The translations under genes and the position numbers were made by a program. The notes under the pieces are model-generated. The model searched no databases. It had not been told where the DNA came from and saw only the letters and a list, made by a program, of their open reading frames with translations. DNA of 64,000 nucleotides from Cephalotus follicularis (lineage: Eukaryota; Streptophyta; Magnoliopsida; Oxalidales; Cephalotaceae): positions 310,001-374,000 of the forward strand of contig BDDD01000311.1 in the NCBI GenBank assembly GCA_001972305.1. The letters are read 5' to 3'. Of the stretch, positions 47,880-58,255 are shown one piece after another (the stretch's first letter is position 1; each line of letters begins with the position of its first letter).

Positions 47880-49652
47880 CAACTCCATAAGCAATTCTAT
47901 CAAAAAAAATCTATGGGATCATTACCACTACTATTAACATTTTCTTGATATTCATTTCCAACACTATATTTTTTAACATATGTATCAAATGCATCATGTA
48001 ACAATTGAGTAATCTCATTACCATCTAATTGTATTGGATTACCTTTGCTCATGCATATTTGACATTTGTTTGCAATGAATAACATACCTTGTCATTTTAT
48101 TCTAGGATCCATTATAGCAGCCAAACAAAATAAAAGTAAAATTGTTTCCCAATATTTTAGGAATTTTTCTTCTATCACATCACAAATATCTATAAAATTA
48201 TTTTCCACCCTATATTTAGCAAAAACTTTACAAATTTCCCACAGTTTACCAACGACTAAATTTGTAGTAATATAATAAGAACCAGAAAATAGATCAGTCA
48301 ATTCTTTAAATTTTTCTAAAAATTGGGTCATAACATAACAAGTTGTCCAATCTCTATCAGATATTTCAGAATAAGAAGAATATGCAGTCATGTGCATACC
48401 TAGGAATGCATTTATTTGTAATCTAAATTCATAAGCACGCAACAACATTTCATAAGTAGAATTCCACTTATGTGTCACAGCATGTACCAAATTTTTATAT
48501 TTCAAATCACATTCATTACAAAGTTGTTTAAATGTTTGTTTTCTTACACCCGATTGGGCTATAAAGGTAATAAGACTTGTAATTTTTTGTATTTGTTCTC
48601 CAACAAAAAGTAAACCATCTTGAACAATCAAATTAATAATATGACATACACATCTAACATGAAATAATTTACCATTTAATATGAGATCAAAAAAACCTCT
48701 TAACTGTCTAACAGCAACATCATTATTAGTAGCATTATCAAAACTAATAGAAATTTTTTCCCCTCAATTCCAAACTCACGAGTTGTTTCTATTATAGATG
48801 TAGCTATATTATGACCGGTGTGAGGATAATCCAAATCTTTAAATGCAATAATTCATTTTTGTAATAACCAGTTTTCGTCAATATAATGTGTAGTTATACA
48901 AATAAAACTTTTTCTCGTGCTTGTGCTCCAAACATCAAACGTGAGAGAAAAAGTAGAAATATTTTTAAAAGAGAAATTAATTTAGCCTTGTGTTCTTCAT
49001 AAATAATAAGACAATCACTTTTAAAGGTAGTTCTTGAATATAATTTCGCCTGAGGATTAAGTCCTTCATGTACTAGATTACGGAAAAAAACTGAGTCAAC
49101 ATGGGAAAATGGTAATTCATTACCTATAATATAATAAACTAATTTTCTTCTATAATTTTCATCGGTAAATCTAAAAGTAAGTAATTTATTATCACCACTG
49201 ACCTGGCTAAATTGGAGTTGGGTTTGGCCCGAACCTTTAACACCATGTTGTTCCAAGCATTTTACTAAATGCCTCTTGTAAGTTCCCGTACCATCCCCAC
49301 TTGTATAAGCATAATCATTATTCTTACATACCTTGCAAAAGACTCATTTCTTCCCATTCTCGACATCTCTAATCTCCATGTGCTTCCATATGCCAGATTT
49401 TTGTTTCCCCCCTTTGTTAGGATCGTTCTTCTCGGATTGTAGGGATGTTCCACCGATCACAGCATCCGATGGCATATCTTCATCCAAGTCAAAAAATTTA
49501 TCACCAGGTGGAGGAGGTTGTTGCATCATGTGGGCCATTTGGTCGTCGTCAGAAGGAAGTTCCACATCCGCCAAGTCGAACGCGGTGGTGGATGTAGAAC
49601 CCACCTTCTCGGTCCTCCTTGCTTGTTTCCTTACTCTTGACATTGAATCCAT
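47506..49652 (-). pseudogene. hAT transposase (BED finger, hATC), degenerate
   Basis: In minus-strand order: acidic N-terminus (MDSMSRVRKQARRTE..., 49652-49344); BED-type zinc finger CKVC...TYKRHLVKC (about 49240-49340) just after an in-frame TGA; the YEEHKAKL region (about 48970-49015); SFDNATNND (about 48720-48755); HVRCVCHIINLIVQDGL (about 48615-48670); an all-alpha middle (48092-48631); a Ser run; and the hATC dimerisation domain with LDLLQWWQKQ and STVASESAFSAGGRVLD (47550-47760). Intact relatives bind the element ends and cut and paste them. Several stops and frameshifts disable this copy. The 5' end faces the right-hand terminus. Confidence 0.9.
47840..47879 (+). repeat. (ACT)n microsatellite in the transposase
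   Basis: A pure ACT run of about 13 units; on the minus strand it encodes a Ser run between the alpha-helical middle and the hATC domain of the transposase. Confidence 0.85.
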
Positions 49653-51058
49653 TATAATTGAAATATGTAATTAACTAATAATTAAAAAATAAGTCATATG
49701 ATAAATTATAAAAGTTAATACACTATAAGGCAATGTAGTACAATAAAACTCTATAATTTTGACAAAATTTGATTGCAATGTTGATTGTTGTTGTTCTTCA
49801 GTGATTCAACCTTTATTTATAGCCTTCATATTGAATATAGCCGTTGAAATAATCTTGTAGCCGTTGGAATCACTTTAGGAAAATGAAATCTCCACTAAAA
49901 ACTATCCGTAATTTTTGTCTGTTTGATTTGACGTCGACGCTTACTATTAGCGTTGACGTCAATGTCTTTGTGCGTTAACTCCAATGGTTCTTCGCGTTGA
50001 CTCCATTAGCCGCTTTCTGATTTTTGCTTCATTCGCGTCGACGCTTTTTAATAGCGTTGACTCTAATGTCATTTGTGTTGACTCAATTTTTCGTATGCGT
50101 TAACATCCACAGCTACTGTTCGTTTTTTGCACCTTAGGCGTTGACGTCTAAATATTGGAGTTGACGTTTTCATATTGGAGTTGACGCCAAAAATACAATT
50201 CCCAGCGCGTTGACGAGGATCATCCTGAATCAATTCATGTTGTAGCCCTCAACGTTGACGCCAATATCCTAGGCGTTGACGCCAATATCACGGTCCAGTC
50301 CGGGCCGGTTCAACGGTTCCTGATTCCCTTAACCGGACCGGACCGCATTGCCCGGACCGGTTTAATCATGAACCAGCCACGTGGCACACGGTCCGGGCCG
50401 GTTCAAGGCCCAGACGGGCCGGTCCGGGACGGTTCACGGTTTTAACCGGACCCCTTGCAACCCTACAGGCCTATGACCTTTGATATGATTAGGACTAGCC
50501 AAGTATGCCACCGCTTAAGGACAGTTGGTATACCAATGCTGTCCACAATTGGCATTCATGCATTTCACATGCCATGCATATACCCGCTATATCTGTTGCA
50601 CTTCATTGCATATAGTATTGCCTACCTAGCTGTGTTTGGCTGACACATTCTCAAAATGAGCACAACATCTAGGATCGAATGCTGATGATACCTCGACGTG
50701 AGATAGGATGGTTCGCACAGCAGGATCTCTTGTAGCAGTGCAGTTTTCGCCATCTACCTTGTGTATATGAGATTTGGTTGTATGAGATTGGCATAAGACC
50801 TTGTTATATAAGAGACATATTGTATTTCAGCTATTGTGACCTGCTGGCTTATGGCAGTGCTTAAGATATATATATATATATATATTGAATGTTGTATGTA
50901 TGGTTGGGCTTACCTATGCAAGTGTTTAATGGTTTCTTCTGTATGCATAATGTATATTAAAGTTTTAATTGTACGTTTTTTTGGGGTATGATGGATCGTA
51001 TGGATGGACCTGACACGTGTCGGACTGTGAGGACCTCCTCTCGGTTCGGGGTGTGACA

Positions 51059-51180
51059 TGTGCTCTGAGAAAAAATCGAATGATTGTTTAATATTTTCAT
51101 TTAATTACTATTTAAAACCATGATTTATTTATTTTTTGTTGTATAGCACATAAGATTTCTTCTAATTAAAAATATTAAAT
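51059..51180. repeat. AT-rich ~300 bp tandem repeat, right part
   Basis: It continues the array at 41830-42408 after LTR C. GATTGTTTAATATTTTCATTT and TTATTGTATAG-like words align with 42125-42200. It breaks off at AAAATATTAAA|TATAAGCAACC, where LTR B2 begins. Confidence 0.75.
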
Positions 51181-54100
51181 ATAAGCAACCATGCCAAGTG
51201 GCTACAAACAGTCAGGCATCAAGAATACCACCAATGGTACAAACAGTACAGTTGTCTGAAGATCAGTAGTGGGTGTCAAACGTCTCTACCTCCTAGTCCC
51301 AACGATGCAACACCTAACTACCACCATACACTCCGATGATGATAGAAAAGGTAAATAGTATTGCCGGTACTTGGCAGGCACTTAACAGTCATGGACTGCA
51401 TTGCATATAAGTTTGGTGTATAAGCTCTAGCAAACTCTTGGCACCTAGGCCCACCTCTGTAGTCCGTGATACACTTCGATCACTAGACCATCATAACTAT
51501 CAATCACAAACAATACAGTACAGTTATTACATACATAATGTAATATAGCAATAGTTCTCTTTTGTAGAGAAAATAGTAAAATAGTGACACTGATTCTCAA
51601 TTTTGAGATAACAGTAAACAGTATAGTAAGTTCTCATTTTTGAGAAAACAATGCAGTATAAAACATTTAATTGTGCATATAGCACTCAGTTCTTGAAATC
51701 CTTTGAAACAATAGTAATTATAAAATTACTTTGATAGATATAATATATCTATAACAGTAAACAATATTCAATTTGCATAACAGTACGATTCACAGTGATA
51801 TGCAAGCAATCATATGCTTAAAATGCAAACAGACCCTTTTGGCGTCAACGTGTATCTTAGGCGTTGACGTTTATCCTTAGCGTCGCCGTATTCCTTCTTT
51901 GAATGTAAACAGTATAAAACATAGACTGTTAGGCATCAACGTGTATCTTAGGCATCGACGTATTTCTCCTTGAATTCAACACGTTAAGGTAGGAACCTTC
52001 CGCGTCAATGTTTCTCTTTAACGTCGACGCGTTAAAGTATGAACCTTAAGCGTCAACGTTTCTCTTAGGCGTCGATGCTTTCTAAGGCAAGGATTTAAAC
52101 ATCAACATATAACCACTTTGGCGTCGACGAGAATCTACGTAACAACATAGAATATCGACTATTTCAATAAGGCGTTAACTGTTCCTTTTGGCATCGACGA
52201 GAATCAAATATATCAGGATATACAAACCACAGTCAACCCAAGCAAGCATGAATTCAACAGTTCAAATCGGTGTAATATCAACATGCAAGCATATATACAC
52301 CATCTCAACACAATATACATGCTATATCCTCAAGAACATGTCATAAATCCTACCTGAGTAGCTATCCCAGAATCAATTGATTGATTCTTCTCTTTCTAGC
52401 TCAAAACTCCAACAATTCAGTCACTCTATGATTCAATAAAACCTATCCATTTTGCCAATTAGCAGTATGTACAAGATCAGTACATATATACATACATATA
52501 TAAACTGATTAACCATGATACAACTATTGAATTCGACCAGAAGCTTACCAACAATTCCACGCTTCAAGTTCAACTTTGAACACCCTTCATTGCAAGAATT
52601 CGGTACAATAGATAGCTCTCTCTTTCTCAGTAAGATTTCTAACACTCAACTCAACTCTTACAGTGTCTGATATAGAAGATTATCTCAGTGATTCAGTGAA
52701 TCTTCTAACTCAACATTCTGACATTTTTGCTTCTCTTTCTAACTCCATTAACTCATAATTGTGTTCTCATCTTGCAGGTTGCAAGAGCTTAGGACACTAA
52801 GCTTTCTCTTCAATTGGCAGCTGGCGTCTCATGCTGTTGGATTCTTCAGTGTTTGACACATTCCCCTTGCATTTAACACGAGTTAAACACCTGTCCAGAT
52901 TGAAGGACACTCATGCCATTCATTCTCTTTCAATCAACACGTATCAGGACGTTTGTCTGGGTTCTTGTAACACCCCGCACCCGCAGGGCGGACACATGGT
53001 ATTACTCTCGATCCAATACACAATACAATGGTTAGGACTAACAATATAAAAATGCGGAAAAACTTAAAACTTTACAATACATATCATTGTGCGGAAGATA
53101 CAATACAACAATCCATCCATACGATGCAATACAATACCAATCTTTTACAATACACTTATCAAACTCCTCAATGCAATGTTACAATGAACTCTGTCAGATC
53201 CAGACGATCCCCTCGGTCAATGGAATCTTCAATCCTTCGGTCCGCTGCTACCTGCTGCCCTACCTATGCCGCACACAAAATGCATAACACAGCCCCACCC
53301 CGAAGTGTGGGGTTAGCCACACTGGCTAAGCAGAAACCTCACGCAGCGTATATGCATGTACAATGTGCAATATCGGTGACAATCTATGCAATATCAATGT
53401 GCGGTGTACAATATCAATACATGACATGGCAAATGCATGTGTATAGTTGGCGATCAGACTACCCGTATGACAATGGCCCATAGCAGAGCATATGGATATG
53501 ATCTATAACAATCAATCAATGGCAGACACTCAATGGTGGTGTATAAAACACCCAATCAATCAATCAATATCCTATAGAGCATGCGACCCCGGGTCAATAC
53601 AATGTAAATCAGTTAGCAGTGATCAATCCCACAGAAGGTAATCCTTCAAAAAGGGTGGGAGATCTATCTACTGTCTCAGACTGATCAGGTCTGGAACTCA
53701 TAGATCTTCCAGTCTATGGCTGGGTCAATACAATCTCGATGAGCTACCCCAAATGAGCTACTGTTACCGTTAGGGAGCTATGGCCCTCAGGGAGCATCAA
53801 TCATCAATCAATCATGCTCGTCATCAAGACAATACAATAAATGAAACGATCGACGGAATAGGTGGACATGGTCAACAACCTAACTTGTAGACACGAATCA
53901 TAAGGTCGCTCTATAGGATCCATACAATATAATCAATCATGTCAATACAATGTCAAAGCAATGTCAATAAGTGGTGATGTCTAATGGAGAATGGGAATGT
54001 GCGTCCAACATACCGACTTAGACTCACAACACTTATGACTCAAGCAATCAATATGTCAGTGCAATCATTTGAAAACTGTTTTCAAACACTTGAACACCTC

Positions 54101-55519
54101 AAGTGAGGCTCCCGTCAAGTGACCATGTGAAAAGGAGTTGAAAACTAGCTTTAAAATACCCCAAGATTCCATTCAGTCCATTAGGCGTCGATGCCCTTGG
54201 AGAAAGACATTGACGCATCTGTAAAACGATGGAAAGACGTTGATGTCTTTGAAAGACATCGATGTCTTTCTTTATTTGTATAGAGATCTGGCCAAAAGAC
54301 GTCGATGTCCTTGGCGAAAGACGTCGACGCGTTTCAATAAAAATGGCCTGGAAATGCGCATCGATGTTCAGCATCGATGTCTTTCCTGGGGAAAAGATAT
54401 CTCGAGGCAAAGACGTCGATGTCTTTGCTGTGGAATCAAAGATACTGCATTCCAAAGCGAAAGACATCGACGTCCATGGGCTGGGGTCGATGTCTTTGCT
54501 GGGCAGGGTCGATTTTTGTGCAGAAAATTAGCCGATCTCAAGTCAAAATCCAATTTAAAACCATTCTTTGAAAACTAAGGGTTAAAATCAATCATTTAAG
54601 GTTAGTAAAACTTGTTACAACCTTCCAATTTCAGTTTAATCCTTCTAGATAAGTTAGATCAAGAAAATCAATAAAAACCCTAGTTTTTCAATTCTAGACA
54701 AGACAATCATTCAATCGTTCAATTCAATCATTCAATCAATCAAGCAGTAGGCAATTCAAGTAAAGAAGTCCTGCCTATAACTGAAGCTTCAAAAGTTGAG
54801 CTTCCAATCAATCGATCGGTAGGAATCGCCCAAGAACCCGCTACTTTCTTGTTCAATCGGCAAGCCGCAACTTGCAAGTGCTATCTTTATTGTTGGAGAT
54901 GCAAATCCGAAGCCGCTATGGGAGAAGGATGGAGGCTGCCCAGAAGAGAGAGATGGGGAGAAGGATAGAGAGAGAGAAGGAAAAGAATGGGAAATGTGAG
55001 AAATGAGAGAAATGGCAAGGGAATTGACTTATATAGTCAATTCGGTCAATTCTCCGAAACTCAACTCTAACATCCCGACTATACATGCATATGATCAATA
55101 CAATAACAATAGGTATAGGAATACAACAATTCAATACAATTCGATATGATCCAATACGGTACAATATATGCATAACAGTACAAAAAGGGAATTTGGACCG
55201 TCACAGTTCTAGGCATTGACGTCTTTCTTTGGCGTCGAGGTCTATGCGCCAAGCTTTCTTTCAATCGACATGTATCAAAATACTTGTCTGGCTCAAGGCG
55301 TCGACGCCCTTCGTTGGTGTCGACATCTATGCGTCAGATTTTAGCCACTCAAGTTATTCGAAATAACTTCCAATTTATTTCAATTTAGTCCTTCATTCCT
55401 TTAATTCAACAACAATAATTAGTTCGAATCAAAGGACAATCAAGCATTAATTTCAATTCAATGTATAATTTATTTATCATTTATACAATATACATTAAAT
55501 TAGAATTGCGATTATTACA
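51181..55519 (-). mobile_element. truncated LTR 'B2', split by LTR A2
   Basis: From ATAAGCAACCATGCCAAGTG at 51182 onward it aligns with LTR B1 from 58703. At the other end AATTGCGATTATTACA (55519) matches B1's AATTGCGGTCATTACA (62021). About 440 bases at the 51181 edge are missing relative to B1, so the copy is truncated. A GCGTCAACG cluster lies at 51840-52200 and continues at 55205-55325 past the nested LTR. Confidence 0.8.
52976..55205 (-). mobile_element. solo LTR 'A2' (2230 bp) nested in B2
   Basis: Same family as LTR A1. The plus strand reads TGTAACACCCCGCACCCGC at the left edge and GGGAATTTGGACCGTCACA at the right. It is flanked by a perfect 5-bp duplication, GTTCT, at 52971-52975 and 55206-55210. 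On the minus strand a TATA-like GACTATATAAGTC lies at about 55022-55035. A GACGTCGATGTC-type cluster lies at 54180-54500. There are no internal domains. Confidence 0.9.
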
Positions 55520-57288
55520 CTGTTTATGATTTAACTTATACAAATCATTGAAATTGTGATGAAAGTTGAGTGGGATGACTCGTTAATGATTGTTAACTTT
55601 TTCTCAAAATTGGATGAATTAACAAAGCATTTTTCCAAGACAATACTATGTAACAACAAACTTGGTAGCGTTTAATATTTATCAAATCTATACATGTTTG
55701 TTGAACATGTTTATGTAATCCAAATTTCTGAAATATTTTAAGAACATCCCGCAACTGTTTTTATTAGTGTCAGTAATACGCATATCCTAGAATTAAATGT
55801 AAGGTTTGATGCATACATTAACTGTAAGGGTTTATTTTTGGATTTTAATGATAGTCCCCTCTAAAATTTTGTTTTTACACTTTGACCCTCTTAATAATTG
55901 TGGAGTGGATCCGTCTCTGTTAGCAGGCCAAGTTGATCATTACATCTTTGTTGTCATAGAAAGTTACATGTTATTTTAATTAAAAATGAAATGTTGTTGC
56001 TTTTATGTCGATCGAGATCCTTACCTTCAAATTTATCATGTATTTTGAGTTTATTTAGGGTAATGTTATTCATCACAAGTGAGTTGACATCTTAAGTATA
56101 TTACAAGTGAGTTGTAAAAATATCATCGGTATTTTTTTAATCACCGTTAATAATGTTTTGATTTTTAATAAAACAATCACTAATGATATTTTAACAACTC
56201 ACTTGTGATACACTTATGATGTCATCTCATTTGTGATTAATATAATTAATGATTTATGTTAACCACATAATGAGAATATAATGATTAATGTGATGATAAG
56301 GGAAGGAAAACAACCTTCTGTATTTTCTGCCTATAATGACATTAGGGATAAAATAAACCATGCTGCAATTATATCATTTGATTAAGTAAAACAAGTTATC
56401 GTAAAGTCACGAAACACATTCACTTTGCTATTATGACAAACAAGAAGATAATAGTCACTTTTATAATATTGTAAATATAAATCAACGCCACACGAACCTG
56501 ATTTGTTAACACAAATTATCAACCATATTAGAAATGCCAAATTTTAATTACTAAATTACTAATCATATGTCAGATATTCAACACTTCTACGTCGTCGGAT
56601 GCATGAATAATAGTAATATGGTAGCATAAAAATATATTAACAAAAATATTTAAAAAATAGTTGTTATATGTCCTTGACAATAGACTGATTTTTTTATTGA
56701 CCATGTTAATGGTGCGTGCGTATGTAATTCTGAGTAAGTAAAATTGTATATAACTACTACTAATGGTTTTTCTTTTTGTTTCAATATTATTTCTTACCTA
56801 TTTTAAGAACGCTTGTGCAACTTAACATACGCATTGCCTATGGAGCCAGGCAGCTATCGCTGTATCTAAAAGCTAACTCTGGACGGAGTAATGAAACTAG
56901 CGCATCTATATGGGTGATGGGTCGTATTTGACACCACGACGAGAGTGACTTGTCAATTTTACAATTCAATGTTTTAGTCCCACACTGATGGTACTATCAG
57001 TAGGGACAAAATTTCAACATCTTATCTATAATATCTTAAAAGTAACCACAAAAATACTCAAACCATGACTAAATATAAACTTAAAAATGGTTGTCAACAA
57101 TCATGATTGGGACTTTGTCCTCACTATGCTTCTGATTTTGTATACAGATTGAACATTTAAATGCACTCCTATAAAAGAAACTGTGTATCTCGTCTTCAAT
57201 GGAAAATTATTTTATTTACTATATAAATACATAATATTATGAAGATCAACGCACGCACTTTCAATAAAGTCCAAACATGATGATCGTC
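55520..57288. other. intergenic with one MITE
   Basis: AT-rich, no gene recognised apart from the MITE at 56050-56246. Confidence 0.5.
56050..56246. mobile_element. small MITE, PIF/Harbinger-like
   Basis: The left end TGTTATTCATCACAAGTGAG and the right end, in reverse complement, TTATATTAATCACAAATGAG form inverted repeats of about 28 bases. A second inner pair (ACAAGTGAGTTGT / ACAACTCACTTGT) lies inside. It is about 195 bp and noncoding. The TTA-like flanks would suit a Harbinger-type element, but the exact duplication was not fixed. Confidence 0.6.
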
Positions 57289-57620
57289 TGTTGAGGAAAC
57301 AAATCCTCCCACGTGGGATGATAAAAGCATTGGGGACAACTTCTAGATTTGAGAGTTTTAGGTGAAGAAATAAAAAAAGAGTCAAAGAACTTATCGGTGA
57401 TTCGAAACCGGCAGAATCGATTTGAGAAAGAAAAAATGAAAAAATATTTGTGAGTGTTTATTGTTGAGTATTTTCTAATTAATAAAATTATGATTTTGAG
57501 CAATTCCTCTTAATTCTCCTCATGGATTCAAGAATTCTTAGTGAATTCTAGGATTAATGGCATTGTAATTACTTGTTACAATTCTCCTCCTCTATCTCCC
57601 GTCATTTGGTATTAGAATTA
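57289..57620 (+). mobile_element. short LTR with primer-site-like sequence
   Basis: It starts TGTTGAGGAAACAAATCC and ends near CTCCCGTCA at about 57604. TTTGGTATTAGAATTAGG follows directly and resembles a tRNA-Met primer binding site. At about 320 bp it would suit a Copia or TRIM-type LTR. No interior beyond about 57690 remains, because minus-strand gypsy DNA follows. Confidence 0.35.
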
Positions 57621-57689
57621 GGATTCGCCTAGTTTCATTTATATCGCAAATGTTGAAGCTGCCTCTTTATTGTCACAAATCATGGAAAG

Positions 57690-58250
57690 AATAATCTTTT
57701 GAAAAAAAACCACATCTTAGGATTGTCACCAATTAAACTCCACAGCAAATTACCTAAGCTTCTATTAGTGACTTCAGTTTGGCCATCTGTCTCAGGATGG
57801 TGGGATAAACTAAACTGCAATGTAGTCCCCGTTCTTCTCCACAATGTGTGCCAGAAGTCACCCACAAATTTGACATCACGGTTAGAAGTGATGGACTTAG
57901 GAACACCATGAAATCGAATAATCTTCTAGAAATACAAACAAGCCACCTGACTATCATAAAAAGTCTTGTGGCAGGGAACAAAATGACCCATCTTTGAGAA
58001 CCTACCAACAACCACCATGATTGAATCTTTGTTCCGTTGTGTTCTAGGCAGCCCTAACACAAAATCCAAATTCAAATATTCCCACGGTGCTACTAGAAAT
58101 GGTAAAGGAATATATAAGCCCGTGTTGGTGCGACGGATCTTGGCAATATGACAAATTTTGCATCTGTCCACCAATCTAGCAATTTCACATTCCATGCGAG
58201 GCCAATAAAAATACTCAATCACTAGGGTCAGTGTCTTATTCTTCTTAGGT
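57690..58250 (-). pseudogene. gypsy integrase remnant
   Basis: Minus-strand order: WPRMECEIARLVDRCKICH (zinc-finger end), LNLDFVLGLPRTQRNKDS and GRFSKMGHFVPCHKTF (catalytic core), and HHPETDGQTEVTNRSLG. These are standard Ty3/gypsy integrase blocks. The piece is broken and ends in DNA belonging to another repeat. Confidence 0.85.
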
Positions 58251-58255
58251 ACTGG

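Larger units (their letters stand above)
44448..50465. mobile_element. two-gene hAT transposon (6018 bp), now inactive
   Basis: The termini TAGGGTTACAGGGGGTCCGG and, in reverse complement, TAGGGTTGCAAGGGGTCCGG are hAT-type inverted repeats. The exact 8-bp target duplication CAGGCCTA lies at 44440-44447 and 50466-50473. About 200 bases at each end are packed with GGCCGGTTC/GGTCCGG words. Next inside lie clusters of GCGTCAACGC-like words (44655-44885 and 49930-50290), with a third cluster in the centre (46740-47205). It carries a plus-strand gene (45014-46195) and a minus-strand transposase (47506-49652), convergent. Both frames are interrupted. Confidence 0.93.
42409..51058 (+). mobile_element. 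solo LTR 'C', split by a hAT transposon
   Basis: It starts TGTAAGCCCCGGGTATCG and ends CGGTTCGGGGTGTGACA. Without the nested hAT (44448-50465 plus one target copy) it is about 2.6 kb. A TATA-like CCTATTTAAGACAGG and a CT-rich leader lie at 42586-42650. The flanks TGTGT and TGTGC differ by one base; the paralogous repeat unit at 42105 has TGTGC, which supports a decayed target duplication. No internal domains: a solo LTR of a gypsy element, probably of the same broad group as the chromovirus LTR at 6296-8815 (shared terminus). Confidence 0.82.

Noticed and set aside
53028-53483. 151-codon ORF at the start of LTR A2, with a 77-codon relative at 30162 in A1
   Set aside because: The similarity between the two is explained by LTR homology. 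In both cases the frame is antisense to the LTR and shows no domain.
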